A stretch of 49,755 nt of DNA. Origin: Allobosea sp. GTDB lineage: Bacteria > Pseudomonadota > Alphaproteobacteria > Rhizobiales > Beijerinckiaceae. The position numbers were made by a program, and so were the translations under genes. Numbering within the stretch: the stretch's first letter is position 1; each line of letters opens with the position of its first letter. This document shows positions 25,020-34,135 of the stretch, in pieces. The DNA lies in assembly GCF_030694325.1 (NCBI RefSeq), contig NZ_JAUXYO010000075.1, positions 1 to 49,755 of the forward strand, in the 5' to 3' direction. Under the pieces are notes generated by a model that was not told the origin of the DNA, did no database searches, and was given only the letters and a program-made list of their open reading frames with translations.

Positions 25020-26155
25020 GAGGCGGCATCCATGGCAGGCGGAAGCGCCAGCCATTCGCGGCGCACCTCCTCGTCCTTTTCCATGGCGAGCGCCCGGCCC
25101 GCAAGTGAGCGCGCCTGCGGCGGATCGAGCCGGATCAGCGCCCAGACCGCCATCGCCCGCACCAGCGGCGAGGGGTCTGCCAGCAGCGCCAAGGCGCTCG
25201 CCGCGAGCTCGGGGCGGCCGCTGTTGCCGATGGCGATCAGCACATTGCGGATGAAGCGGTCGCGACCGGTGCGCTTCACCGGCGTGCCCGCAAAGAGCGT
25301 GCGGAAGGCGGCGTCGTCGAGACCGGCGAGGTCGGCCAGCGGCAGCGCCTCGAGCCCGTCGCGCAGCGAAAGCCTCGTTTCGCGTGCCGCTTCGGCAAAC
25401 TTGTTCCAGGGGCAGACGGCCAGGCAGTCGTCGCAGCCGAAGACGCGGTTGCCGATGCCCGGCCGCAGGGCAGGGTCGATATGGCCGGGGTGCTCGATCG
25501 TGAGATAGGCGATGCAGCGGCGCGAATCGAGCTGGTAGGGGGCCGGAAAGGCATCGGTCGGGCAGATCTCGAGACAGCGCCGGCAGGAGCCGCAATGGTC
25601 GGTCTCGGGCGCGTCCACGGGCAGATCGGCCGTGGTGTAGATCGCCCCGAGAAACAGCCAAGAGCCGTGCTCGCGCGAGACCAGCACGGTGTGCTTGCCC
25701 TGCCAGCCGAGCCCGGCCGCCTGCGCCAGCGGCTTTTCCATCACCGGGGCGGTGTCGACGAAGACCTTGACGTCGGCCCCGCTTTGGGCGGCGAGCAGCC
25801 CGGCGACGCTCTTGAGCTTGCCCTTGATCACGTCGTGATAGTCGCGGCGGCGCGCATAGAGCGAGATCGCGGCGCGGTCGGGATAGTCGAGCGCCGCCAG
25901 CGGATCGCCCTCAGGTGCATAGCTCATGCCGAGCATCATGACCGACCGGGCCTCGCTCCAGAGCCGGCGCGGCGCGGCCCGCTCGTCGGTGCGTTCTTCC
26001 ATCCAGGCCATCTCGCCCTGATGGCCCTGCTCCAGCCAGGCCCCGAGCCGGCCGGGCGCTTCGGGGATCGACTCGGCCGAGGCCACCCGCGCGACGGAAA
26101 ATCCCTCCGCGAGGGCGCGGGCGACAACCGCCTGCTTGAGGCGTTCCGGCTTCAG
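25016..26155 (-). CDS. queG: Epoxyqueuosine reductase
   Basis: A protein of about 379 residues that carries out the last step of queuosine synthesis in tRNA, the reduction of epoxyqueuosine with cobalamin and two [4Fe-4S] clusters. [27 protein letters not shown] and the two cluster motifs [16 protein letters not shown] and [14 protein letters not shown] are diagnostic; a HEAT-like C-terminus follows. The start is doubtful. Homology begins near [18 protein letters not shown], where the only nearby initiator is a CTG at 26155 that overlaps the gst stop (CTGA). The nearest in-frame ATG (26254) would add 33 residues that overlap the gst 3' end and look non-homologous. Confidence 0.93.
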   Translation of the reverse strand: MKPERLKQAVVARALAEGFSVARVASAESIPEAPGRLGAWLEQGHQGEMAWMEERTDERAAPRRLWSEARSVMMLGMSYAPEGDPLAALDYPDRAAISLYARRRDYHDVIKGKLKSVAGLLAAQSGADVKVFVDTAPVMEKPLAQAAGLGWQGKHTVLVSREHGSWLFLGAIYTTADLPVDAPETDHCGSCRRCLEICPTDAFPAPYQLDSRRCIAYLTIEHPGHIDPALRPGIGNRVFGCDDCLAVCPWNKFAEAARETRLSLRDGLEALPLADLAGLDDAAFRTLFAGTPVKRTGRDRFIRNVLIAIGNSGRPELAASALALLADPSPLVRAMAVWALIRLDPPQARSLAGRALAMEKDEEVRREWLALPPAMDAAS

Positions 26156-26853
26156 AAGTCGAGGTCGTCGTAATGGGCGCTCGGCGCCATCCCCGGCACC
26201 CGGTCGCTCAGCAGCGGCCGGAAGCTCGGCCTCGACTTGATCCTCGCATACCATGCTCGCGCCGCTTCATCCTCGTCCCAGGGCACGTCGCCGAGATAGT
26301 CGACGCAGGAGAGATGCGCCGCCGCGGCGAGGTCGGCATAGCTCAGCTCGGAGCCGGCCAGCCAATTCCGCTTGGCCGTCAGCCAGGCGATGTAGCGCAG
26401 ATGATAGCGCACATTGGCCCGCGCTGCGCGGATCGCGCTCATCTCGGGCGGGCCGCCGCCCTCCTCGCGGCCCATGAAGCGCTTCATCACCTTCTCCAGC
26501 ACGAGCGGGGCGGTGATCTCCTCGTTGAACTTGATCGAGAACCAGTCGAGCAGCCGGCGCACCTCGACACGCGGGCCCGGCCCTTCCGGCAGCAGCCGCC
26601 GCTCCGCCAGCGCCAGCCCGCGCGTCTCGTCGAGATATTCGGCGATGGGACCGGCGCCCGGCACGGTGAGCCCGTTCTCCTCGCGGAACACCGGCGTCGT
26701 GCCGGCCGGGTTCATCTCCAGGAAATCGCGCCGCCGTTCCCAGACGCGCTCCTCGACCAGGTCGGCCTCGAGGCCGAATTCCCCGAGCACGAGACGGATG
26801 AAGCGCGAATGCGGGCACAGCGGATAGTGATGAAGGGTCGCCATGGCACTCAT
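26152..26853 (-). CDS. Glutathione S-transferase family protein
   Basis: A 233-residue protein with an N-terminal thioredoxin-fold GST domain ([21 protein letters not shown], about 4-24; [26 protein letters not shown]) and an all-helical C-terminal domain ([26 protein letters not shown]). The N-terminal SRF position suggests a serine or cysteine-type glutathione contact. It heads the gst-queG-SDR operon and is divergent from uppP over 233 bases. An ATG three codons downstream (26844) is an equally possible start. Substrate unknown. Confidence 0.92.
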   Translation of the reverse strand: MSAMATLHHYPLCPHSRFIRLVLGEFGLEADLVEERVWERRRDFLEMNPAGTTPVFREENGLTVPGAGPIAEYLDETRGLALAERRLLPEGPGPRVEVRRLLDWFSIKFNEEITAPLVLEKVMKRFMGREEGGGPPEMSAIRAARANVRYHLRYIAWLTAKRNWLAGSELSYADLAAAAHLSCVDYLGDVPWDEDEAARAWYARIKSRPSFRPLLSDRVPGMAPSAHYDDLDF

Positions 26854-26997
26854 GAAACAGGCAGGTGGGGCCGAAGCAGGGCCGCGACAGAAATTTGACG
26901 TCGGAACAGGCGCAGCGCGCCGCTATAAGGCCGCCCGCAGAGGCTCACAACCCGCCTGACGCCGTTGGCTGCGAAATGCGGGCTTTCGGTTCGGATT

Positions 26998-27008
26998 TTG
27001 GTAACCAA
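26998..27008. promoter_or_regulatory. Palindrome in the gst/uppP divergent promoter region
   Basis: TTGGTAACCAA has perfect five-base arms and lies 79 bases before uppP and 145 bases before gst. The same 11-mer also occurs inside a coding region at 40060-40070, so it may be chance. Confidence 0.2.
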
Positions 27009-27086
27009 TTCGCAAAGGGCTGAGCCTATCGATGCGGAGGCTGGACGATTGTCCGCACAGCCCGGGACCGACGAGGACGAGCCGCC

Positions 27087-27884
27087 ATGGAAAATCTGTT
27101 CGAGGCGCTCATCCTCGGCATCGTCGAGGGCTTGACCGAGTTCCTGCCCGTCTCCTCCACCGGGCACCTGCTGCTGCTCGGCCATTTCCTCGGTTTCGAA
27201 TCGAACGGGAAATCCTTCGAGGTCCTGATTCAGCTCGGCGCCATTCTCGCCATCACGCTGGTTTATTTCCGCCGCCTGCTGGACATCGCGCTGCGCATCC
27301 CGAGCGACCCGGCCGCCCGGCGCTTCGTGCTGGGCGTGCTCGTCGCCTTCCTGCCGGCGGCGCTGATCGGCGCGCTTCTGCACGGCTTCATCAAGAGCGT
27401 GCTGTTCAACCCCGTGATCGTCTGCTGCACGCTGATCGCAGGCGGCCTCATCCTGCTCGTGGTCGACGATATGGAGCTGGAGGAGAAGCATCAGGACGCC
27501 ACCGCCTTCCCGCTTTCGATGTATCTCAAGATCGGGCTGATCCAGTGCCTCGCGATGGTGCCCGGCGTCTCCCGCTCGGGCTCGACCATCGTCGGCGCCA
27601 TGCTGCTGGGCGCCAGCAAGCGCGCGGCGGCGGAATTCTCCTTCTTCCTGGCCATGCCGACCATGGCGGGTGCCTTCGCCTATGATCTGCTCAAGAACTA
27701 CAAGACGCTGACGGTCGACGACGTCACGCTGATCGTGGTCGGTTTCGTCGCGGCCTTCGTCGCGGCCCTGATCGTGGTGCGCAGCTTCCTCGACTTCGTC
27801 TCGAAGCGCGGCTTCGCCCCCTTCGCCTGGTGGCGCATCGTCGTCGGCCTGTTCGGGCTGGCCGGACTCTGGATCCACGGCTGA
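27087..27884 (+). CDS. uppP: Undecaprenyl-diphosphatase (BacA/UppP)
   Basis: A 265-residue membrane phosphatase that recycles undecaprenyl pyrophosphate to the monophosphate carrier used for peptidoglycan and surface polysaccharides; overexpression gives bacitracin resistance. [25 protein letters not shown] (about 7-31) holds the first active-site motif and [18 protein letters not shown] (about 155) the second. [10 protein letters not shown] and [10 protein letters not shown] are further signatures, and eight helices are visible. GAGG lies about ten bases before the ATG. Full length. It also fits the need for lipid carrier by the glycan cluster further downstream. Confidence 0.97.
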   Translation: MENLFEALILGIVEGLTEFLPVSSTGHLLLLGHFLGFESNGKSFEVLIQLGAILAITLVYFRRLLDIALRIPSDPAARRFVLGVLVAFLPAALIGALLHGFIKSVLFNPVIVCCTLIAGGLILLVVDDMELEEKHQDATAFPLSMYLKIGLIQCLAMVPGVSRSGSTIVGAMLLGASKRAAAEFSFFLAMPTMAGAFAYDLLKNYKTLTVDDVTLIVVGFVAAFVAALIVVRSFLDFVSKRGFAPFAWWRIVVGLFGLAGLWIHG

Positions 27885-28032
27885 TGAACTCCGGACGGGC
27901 GGACTTGCTGTCCCCGCCCGCGTGCAGCACGCTGTCTGAACGGAAGGGCCAGACGCTCCGGACGAGGCGCGCTACGATCTGTGCATCGGCCAACCGGGCC
28001 GGTTCGCGAAGCGCTCCAACGCGACAATCCGG

Positions 28033-28542
28033 TTGACGGACCAAGGCATCGACTATGCGCTCGACGGTCGGTCAGGCTTGCGCCCCTATGCGGGGCTGAA
28101 GACGCTCCGTATCCAGCTGTTCTCGCCCGCCCCGCACCTCTCCGCGCTGATCCAACTCGACTTCATCAAAGGCTGGCCGCTGGTCGTTCATTCCTCCACG
28201 CTTGACGGCCAACTGGCCGAGGGGCGAAGCCGTGCTTTCGTGGAGTTCGTCGCGGATCTGCATCGCCGCCTCTCGCCGCAGGACAGGGCCCGCATCGTCT
28301 TCCGCCGCGGCTTCTCGCCGGTCAGGCACCTCTTGATCACGATCGGCGCCGTGGTGATCGCGGTTCCCACATTCGGGCTGCTGCTGTTGGCTCTTGTGGG
28401 ACAGGTGCCGATCGGCAAGGCGATCTGGCCCGGCCTACCCGGTGCGTTGCTCGCCGCGGGTCTTCTCAAACTCGCTTTCTGGTCACGGCCGGGCAGCTAT
28501 GATCCCGAGCGATTGCCGGATGGGCTCTGGCCTCGCAGCTAG
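28033..28542 (+). CDS. Conserved hypothetical protein with two C-terminal helices
   Basis: At least 169 residues from a TTG at 28033. The frame stays open back to base 27940 and the upstream codons read like protein (RYDLCIGQPGRFAKRSNATIRL), yet that stretch has no ATG, GTG or TTG. The true start may therefore be a rare codon (for example CTG at 27979), or the 5' end may have mutated. The soluble part has GLRPYAGLKTLRIQL and RRLSPQDRARIVFRRG. Two hydrophobic segments follow (ITIGAVVIAVPTFGLLLLALVG and LPGALLAAGLLKLAFW). It ends nine bases before a convergent MFS gene. Function unknown. Confidence 0.65.
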   Translation: MTDQGIDYALDGRSGLRPYAGLKTLRIQLFSPAPHLSALIQLDFIKGWPLVVHSSTLDGQLAEGRSRAFVEFVADLHRRLSPQDRARIVFRRGFSPVRHLLITIGAVVIAVPTFGLLLLALVGQVPIGKAIWPGLPGALLAAGLLKLAFWSRPGSYDPERLPDGLWPRS

Positions 28543-28551
28543 CCGCCTGCT

Positions 28552-30270
28552 TCACGCTGGATGTCCCGGCCCGTCCTCCCGGTTCTGTTGCGGTGGCAGG
28601 CCGCGCGGCAGCGTCGCAGTCTCGCGCTCGATCATGCGGTGGACGACGGGGGGATTTGGCCCCTTGTGCAGGGCGCGCACACGGTCGGCGATCGCCGCGT
28701 CGGCCTGGGTGATGCGCTGGGCCTGGCGCACATATTCGACCCAGGTCGGGGTGTCGTAGCGCTCAACCCAGAGTTCCGGATCGGTCAGGTCGCGTAGCAA
28801 TGTCCAGTGGCGCGCGCCGTCGCGGCGGCGGATGCGGCGGCGCTCCGCCATCGCCTTGAGGAACTCGACCACGTCCTCCTCGCGGATCAGCCATTCGATC
28901 GTCACGATCACCGGGCCGCTGCGCGGCTCGATGCCCACGGCGACCCTCGGCTCGCGCCAGCGGCTGAGCGGATCGAGATTGAGCGCCTCGAGCGGCGGAA
29001 GCTGGTAGCGGAAGCCCAGCGCCGCCCCGGCCAGCAGCGCGAAGGCCGAGATGATCAGCGCCTGCTCCGCGCCGAAATGCACCACGGCCTGGCCCCAGAC
29101 CCAACTGCCCGCCGCCATGCCGCCGAAGGCCGCCATCTGGTAGATCGCCAACGCGCGGCCCACCACCCAGCGCGGCGCCGAAAGCTGGACCGTGGCGTTG
29201 AAGGTTGAGAGTGTCATTACCCAGCAGGCGCCGGCGACAGCGAGCGCCGGCATCGTCAGCCACATCGTCGTGCTGACGCCCAAGAGCGCGGCGGATGCCG
29301 CATAGGCGGCGAAGGTTGCCCGAACCAGCGCTTCCGTGGTCAGCATCCGGCGCAGCCTCGCGCTCAGGAAGGCCCCGACCACGGCGCCGGCTCCGAAGGC
29401 GCCGAGCAGGACGCCGAACACGATCGGGCCGCCCTTGACCAGGTCGCGCGCGATCAGCGGCAACAGCGCGAGCGCCACGATGCCGCCGAAGCCGAAGGCA
29501 AACGAGCGCAAGATCACGCTGCGGATATTGGGCGACATCGCGACATAGCGCACACCGGCCCCCATCGCGATCAGCAGGGTCTCGCGCGGTAGCACGCGCT
29601 CCACCTTGGGGGGCTGCCAGCGCGCCAGCACGGTGATCAGCGCGACATAGCTGAAGGCGTTGAGCACGAAGGCGGCGACCGCGCCCGCCGCCGCGACGAT
29701 GGCGCCGCCGATCGCCGGGCCGACGCTGCGGGCGATGTTGAAGGCGACGCTGTTCAGCGTCACCGCGGCCGGAACGTCCCGGCGCGGCACCATGTCTCCG
29801 ACCGAGGATTGCCAGGCCGGGTTGTTGAGCGCCGTGCCGCAGCCGATCAGGAAGGTGAATCCGAGCAGGAGCCAGGGCGTCATCAGTTCGAACCAGGCGA
29901 AGACCGCGAGCAGGATCGAGACGACGAGCATGAAGCCCTGCGCCGTCAGCATGATGCGCCGGCGGTCGTAATTGTCGGAGATCGCACCGGCGGCGAGCGA
30001 GAACAGCATCACCGGCAGGGTCGTCGAGGCCTGCACGAGGGCGACCATATCAGGCGAATCGGCGATCGCCGTCATCATCCAGGAGGCGCCGACCATCTGG
30101 ACGAGCCCGCCGAAATTCGAGGCGAGGCTGGCAAACCAAACAGCCCGGAAGATCGGTTGGCGCAGCGGCACGAAGGGCGAATTGCGCCCCGGATCCGGGG
30201 CGACGCCCTCGGCCGCGAGCTCGGCGCGCGCTACGTCGGCTGTCGGCTGGGCTTGGGGATCGTCAGGCAT
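28552..30270 (-). CDS. MFS transporter with C-terminal soluble domain (MFS_3/EntS-like)
   Basis: A 572-residue protein. Residues 30-430 form a 12-helix major facilitator domain of the enterobactin-exporter-like group: FRAVWFASLASNFGGLVQMVGASWMMT, the loop motif GAISDNYDRRRIML between helices 2 and 3, and SVAFNIARSVGPAIGGAIVAA. The last roughly 120 residues (from GPVIVTIEWLIREEDVVEFL to HKGPNPPVVHRMI) are soluble, with alternating strands and helices resembling a dimeric ferredoxin-like (ABM-type) barrel. Such fusions occur in this MFS family. It lies 63 bases after the MsrQ-like gene on the same strand. Substrate unknown. Confidence 0.9.
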   Translation of the reverse strand: MPDDPQAQPTADVARAELAAEGVAPDPGRNSPFVPLRQPIFRAVWFASLASNFGGLVQMVGASWMMTAIADSPDMVALVQASTTLPVMLFSLAAGAISDNYDRRRIMLTAQGFMLVVSILLAVFAWFELMTPWLLLGFTFLIGCGTALNNPAWQSSVGDMVPRRDVPAAVTLNSVAFNIARSVGPAIGGAIVAAAGAVAAFVLNAFSYVALITVLARWQPPKVERVLPRETLLIAMGAGVRYVAMSPNIRSVILRSFAFGFGGIVALALLPLIARDLVKGGPIVFGVLLGAFGAGAVVGAFLSARLRRMLTTEALVRATFAAYAASAALLGVSTTMWLTMPALAVAGACWVMTLSTFNATVQLSAPRWVVGRALAIYQMAAFGGMAAGSWVWGQAVVHFGAEQALIISAFALLAGAALGFRYQLPPLEALNLDPLSRWREPRVAVGIEPRSGPVIVTIEWLIREEDVVEFLKAMAERRRIRRRDGARHWTLLRDLTDPELWVERYDTPTWVEYVRQAQRITQADAAIADRVRALHKGPNPPVVHRMIERETATLPRGLPPQQNREDGPGHPA

Positions 30271-30333
30271 GCCACAGGGTTAGAGCCTCGTCCCCGGCCT
30301 GCCAACCGCGATTGCATGCCGGGACGCCCTGCG

Positions 30334-31221
30334 TCAGGACACCGCCCCCGCCGGCGTGCCCGCCCGGCCGCGGCGATCCTGCCGGTTGCCACGGCGGCGG
30401 ACGGCTCCGCCGAGCGCCACAGCCAGCCCGGCAAGAGCGACCCAGTGGCCCGGCCGCAGCGCCGCGAGATCGTGATAGACCACGACATCGGCATTGGCCT
30501 GGAAGACGAGCCAGGCCGAGGCCCCCGTCGCGAAGGCATACCAGGCGGTCTCGGACAGCGCCGTCACCAGTCCCGTCGCCAGAGCGGCCGCGACCAGCAC
30601 CGGTGTCGTCGGGGCCACCTTGAGCCGGTCCAGCCCGCGATAGACGATCAGCAGGGCGAAGAGCCCGATCATCAGCGCCGGCTGCGTCACGTCGATCTTG
30701 GACTGCAGGGCAAAATGCAGCAGGGCAAGCAGCATGATCGGATGGACGAGATTGTGCAGCATCTGCCAGCGCCGCGTGCCCAGCCGCCGGATCATGCCGT
30801 CGGTCGAGGTCGCGCCCAGCGCGACGAGCCCCGCCAGCGCGGTGATGCCGACGAGCAGATAGAAGCGCTTGACGATCTCGGAGACGATCAGCCCCCAGTC
30901 GAAGGCGAGGTCGATGCAGTAGAGCGCCAGATGCGCGCTGGCATAGGCCAGCACCGAGAGGCCGAGCATCCGGCGCACGCCGATCAGTTTGCTCCAGTCG
31001 AGGATGCGCCGCAGCGGCGAGATCGCCAGCGTCACCAGCAGGAGGCGCACCGACCAGGTGCCGGTGTCGTGAACCGCCCGCGTCCAGGGCTTGGAGCCGA
31101 GCTGCCCCGTCCAGGCCTCAAAAGCGAGGATCGCGGCCGGCACCAGCACCAGCACGAAGACGCTAAGCCGCAGGCCCGACAGGCGCCCCTGCCGGTCCAG
31201 CCATGGCAACCATTGCGTCAT
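30334..31221 (-). CDS. msrQ: MsrQ-like haem membrane protein (ferric reductase-like)
   Basis: A 295-residue membrane protein of the YedZ/MsrQ family. MsrQ is the haem b subunit that feeds electrons to the periplasmic molybdoenzyme MsrP for repair of oxidised methionines. The ATG at 31221 has GGAGG five bases upstream and is better than the TTG four codons earlier. SKLIGVRRMLGLSVLAYASAHLALY and RRWQMLHNLVHPIMLLALLHFALQSK hold the haem-ligand histidines, with six helices. The C-terminus is longer than in E. coli, with an extra pair of helices and a basic tail. msrP, normally adjacent, is absent here; the neighbours are an MFS gene and a divergent HAD gene. Confidence 0.85.
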   Translation of the reverse strand: MTQWLPWLDRQGRLSGLRLSVFVLVLVPAAILAFEAWTGQLGSKPWTRAVHDTGTWSVRLLLVTLAISPLRRILDWSKLIGVRRMLGLSVLAYASAHLALYCIDLAFDWGLIVSEIVKRFYLLVGITALAGLVALGATSTDGMIRRLGTRRWQMLHNLVHPIMLLALLHFALQSKIDVTQPALMIGLFALLIVYRGLDRLKVAPTTPVLVAAALATGLVTALSETAWYAFATGASAWLVFQANADVVVYHDLAALRPGHWVALAGLAVALGGAVRRRGNRQDRRGRAGTPAGAVS

Positions 31222-31330
31222 CGTGCCCTCCAATCTCGTGGCGACTGCTTGCGATACGCGAGAGTTCGGGCATTTGTCTCACGCAGGCGCACACAAGCCC
31301 GTGAACGCCACACGCTCATGGAAGCCCATC

Positions 31331-31933
31331 ATGCCCACCGTCGTCTTCGATGTCGGCAATGTCCTGATCCGCTGGGACCCTTTCCGGGTCTATCGCGAGA
31401 TGATTCCCGATGACGAGAAGCGCACCTGGTTCCTGCAGAACATCTGCACCGCCGCCTGGAATCTCGAGCAGGATCGCGGCCGCAGCTGGGAGGAGGGCGT
31501 CGCCCTGCTCGTCGCCAGCCACCCGGAATGGGAAAGCCAGATCCGCGCCTATGACGAGCGCTGGCACGAGGCCGTGCCCGGCCAGATCGAGGACAGCGTC
31601 TCCGTGCTGGAGGAGCTGAAGGGGCGCGGCGACAAGGTCTACGCCATCACCAATTTCTCGCGCGAGAAATGGGCCGAGTGCCTGATCCGCTTCCCCTTCC
31701 TGCAGAGCTTCGACGGCGTCGTCGTCTCCGCGCATGAGCGCGTGATCAAGCCCGACCCGGCGATCTTCCGCATCCTGCTGGAGCGCTACGATCTCGCCGC
31801 CGGCGACTGCATCTTCGTCGATGACAGCGCCCGCAACATCGAAACCGCCCGCCAGCTCGGCATGAAGGGCGTGCATTTCGTCGAGCCGATCGACCTGAGG
31901 GCGGAACTGGCCCGCCACGGCGTCGCCTTCTGA
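31331..31933 (+). CDS. HAD family hydrolase
   Basis: A 200-residue haloacid-dehalogenase-like phosphatase. Motif I is VFDVGNVLIRWDP (nucleophile Asp7), motif II ITNFS, motif III VIKPDPAIF and motif IV CIFVDDSARNIETA, with a helical cap between motifs I and II. The arrangement matches the YihX-like (alpha-D-glucose-1-phosphatase / 2-haloalkanoic acid dehalogenase-like) group. Substrate uncertain, probably a small phosphate ester. It is divergent from msrQ and ends four bases before a convergent gene. Confidence 0.9.
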   Translation: MPTVVFDVGNVLIRWDPFRVYREMIPDDEKRTWFLQNICTAAWNLEQDRGRSWEEGVALLVASHPEWESQIRAYDERWHEAVPGQIEDSVSVLEELKGRGDKVYAITNFSREKWAECLIRFPFLQSFDGVVVSAHERVIKPDPAIFRILLERYDLAAGDCIFVDDSARNIETARQLGMKGVHFVEPIDLRAELARHGVAF

Positions 31934-31937
31934 GCGC

Positions 31938-32861
31938 TCAGCCTGGGCGGTGGCCCGGCTCCGTCCTCGCGCGTCCGGCGAGCGCCCGCGTGGTCGCGAG
32001 GCACTCGTCGACGGCGTACCAGAGCCGCGGATTGAGCTCGATGTTGAAAAGGACGCCGTCCGGGAAGACGCAGCGGTCCATCAGTGCGTCCCAGGGAATG
32101 GCGCCCCAGCCGACAGGCAGGTGGATGTCGCCATGGCCGAAGGCGAATTTATCGCTCGGGAACACCGTCTCGAAGGCGTCGGGCCGCCCGAAGGAATCGT
32201 GCAGGTGCAGATGTCTGGCGAAGGGCGCCAGCGCCGCGACCTCCGCCAGATAGTCGCCGCCGACGGAGCCCAGCCGCAGGAAGGCATGGCTGAAATCCAG
32301 CGTCGCCCAGACATGGGCGTGGCCGATGGCGGCGAGCTCCCTCGCCAGGCGCGAGGGCAGCGACGCATGCAGCCGGCCGGGATGGTAGTCGAACATCGTT
32401 TCGACGCAGAGCAGCACGCCGCAGTCGCGCGCCACGTCGCCGGCGCGGGCGAGCCATTCGCGCTGGCGTTCATAGGCCGCCTCGATCACCTCGTCGGGCT
32501 GCAGTGGCATGACGCCGGAATGCATGACGTAGTGGAGCGCGCCGAGCTCGCCCGCGATCTCCAGGGAGGCTCTGAGGACGTCGAAATGGCGCGGCAGCCG
32601 GACCGGATCGTCGAAGAGGTTGATCGCGAGCGGTCCATGCAAGCTGTAGCCGAGCGACCGGCCGGCGCAGGCCTGCTTCAGGCGCTCGAGATGCGGCCGA
32701 CGGATCCGCCCGCCGATGATGAGGTCCATCGCGCAGGTCGGCAGTTCGACCGTGTCGACGCCGAGCCGCTCGGCCTTGTCGAGGAGGGCGGGCAGGTCCG
32801 AGAGATCGCTGGCGGGCTGGCCGGCGGTGATGCCGATTCCGCGAACGCCGGGGGCGGGCAT
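31938..32861 (-). CDS. TIM-barrel sugar phosphate isomerase/epimerase-like protein
   Basis: A 307-residue protein of the xylose isomerase-like TIM-barrel (AP endonuclease 2) superfamily. The start at 32861 is supported by GGAG six bases upstream. Metal-ligand regions are visible on successive strands: LLCVETMFDYHPG (Glu), ATLDFSHAFLR (Asp, His), RHLHLHDSFG (His) and FNIELNP (Glu). GYSLHGPLAINLFDD and HYVMHSG fit the fold. It lies opposite an aldo/keto reductase across 178 bases, which may hint at a shared sugar substrate. Function unknown. Confidence 0.85.
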   Translation of the reverse strand: MPAPGVRGIGITAGQPASDLSDLPALLDKAERLGVDTVELPTCAMDLIIGGRIRRPHLERLKQACAGRSLGYSLHGPLAINLFDDPVRLPRHFDVLRASLEIAGELGALHYVMHSGVMPLQPDEVIEAAYERQREWLARAGDVARDCGVLLCVETMFDYHPGRLHASLPSRLARELAAIGHAHVWATLDFSHAFLRLGSVGGDYLAEVAALAPFARHLHLHDSFGRPDAFETVFPSDKFAFGHGDIHLPVGWGAIPWDALMDRCVFPDGVLFNIELNPRLWYAVDECLATTRALAGRARTEPGHRPG

Positions 32862-33039
32862 GGCGTGCTCCGGGCTGGAGGGAAGCCGGCCGCGGGCCGG
32901 GCTGCCCGTGGTCAGCATGAATGCGCCGGCCGCACAAGAGCCCCGCCTGCACGCGGCCGGGGGGCCCGATGGCGGCTGCCACCGGCACGGCAAAGCGCTA
33001 ACCTCGCAGGCTCATGCCGAATCGGGAGGGAAGAGGCCG

Positions 33040-34062
33040 ATGCCCAGCGAAACCCGCTACGACCAGATGACCTACAACCGCTGCGGCCGCAGCGGCCTGA
33101 AGCTTCCCGCCCTGTCGCTCGGTCTCTGGCACAATTTCGGCGAGACCACCGCGCCCGATCTCGGCCGGCGGATCTGCCGGACGGCGTTCGATCTCGGCAT
33201 CACCCATTTCGATCTCGCCAACAATTACGGGCCGCCGCCCGGCTCGGCCGAGACGGCGTTCGGGGAGATCCTGCGGCGCGATTTCGCCGGCCACCGCGAC
33301 GAGATGGTGATCTCGACCAAGGCCGGCTACCGCATGTGGCCGGGGCCCTATGGCGAATGGGGCAGCCGCAAATATCTGCTCTCCAGCCTCGACCAGAGCC
33401 TGAAGCGCATGAAGCTCGACTATGTCGACATCTTCTATTCGCACCGCTTCGACCCCGACACGCCTCTGGAAGAGACGATGGGCGCGCTCGATTCGGCGGT
33501 GCGCCAGGGCAAGGCGCTCTATGTCGGGCTGTCCTCCTACAACGCCAGGCGCACGCGCGAGGCCGCCGCGATCCTGCGCAGCCTCGGCACGCCCTGCCTG
33601 ATCCACCAGCCGAGCTATTCGATGATCAACCGCTGGATCGAGGAGGACGGCCTGCTCGACACGCTCGATCAGGAAGGAATCGGCTCGATCGTGTTCTCAC
33701 CCCTGGCCCAGGGCATGCTGACCTCGAAATATCTGGGCGGCGTGCCCGAGGGCAGCCGCGCCGCGAAGAAGGCGCCGTCATTCCGCGACGGCTTCCTCTC
33801 CGACGACAATCTCAGGCGCATCGCCGCCCTCGACGAGATCGCCGCCGGCCGCGGCCAGAGCCTCGCCCAGATGGCGATCGCCTGGGTGCTGCGCGGCGGC
33901 CGCGTGACCTCCGCCCTGATCGGCGCCAGCCGCCCCGAGCAGGTCGAGGACTGCGTCGCCGCCCTCAAGCGGCCGGACTTCACGGAAGAGGAACTGGCCC
34001 TGATCGACCGGCACGCCGGCGAGGGCGGGGTCAACATCTGGGCGGCGTCGGCGGAACGGTGA
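33040..34062 (+). CDS. Aldo/keto reductase (YghZ-like)
   Basis: A 340-residue NADPH-dependent reductase close to L-glyceraldehyde 3-phosphate reductase YghZ (AKR14). A strong ribosome site (GGGAGGGAAGAGG) precedes the ATG. The catalytic tetrad appears as Asp and Tyr in THFDLANNYGPPPGSAE, Lys in VISTKAGYRMWPGPYGEWGSRK and His in DIFYSHRFDPDTPLEETMGAL. VFSPLAQGMLTSKYLGG and the NADP-binding ALIGASRPEQVEDCVAAL follow. Its likely role is detoxification of aldehydes such as methylglyoxal or reduction of glyceraldehyde phosphate; the true substrate is unknown. Confidence 0.94.
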   Translation: MPSETRYDQMTYNRCGRSGLKLPALSLGLWHNFGETTAPDLGRRICRTAFDLGITHFDLANNYGPPPGSAETAFGEILRRDFAGHRDEMVISTKAGYRMWPGPYGEWGSRKYLLSSLDQSLKRMKLDYVDIFYSHRFDPDTPLEETMGALDSAVRQGKALYVGLSSYNARRTREAAAILRSLGTPCLIHQPSYSMINRWIEEDGLLDTLDQEGIGSIVFSPLAQGMLTSKYLGGVPEGSRAAKKAPSFRDGFLSDDNLRRIAALDEIAAGRGQSLAQMAIAWVLRGGRVTSALIGASRPEQVEDCVAALKRPDFTEEELALIDRHAGEGGVNIWAASAER

Positions 34063-34098
34063 GGCGGGCGAGCCGGCCGCGCCCGGAAGGGCGGACGA

Positions 34099-34124
34099 GG
34101 CCGCCGCCTTCAGGGCGGGCGGCT
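34099..34124. terminator. Possible bidirectional hairpin between convergent genes
   Basis: GCCGCCGCC and GGCGGGCGGC can pair, with one bulge, around a short TTCAG-type loop in the 73-base gap between the aldo/keto reductase and GmhB-like genes. No U tract is evident on either strand. Confidence 0.35.
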
Positions 34125-34135
34125 GCCAGGATGTG

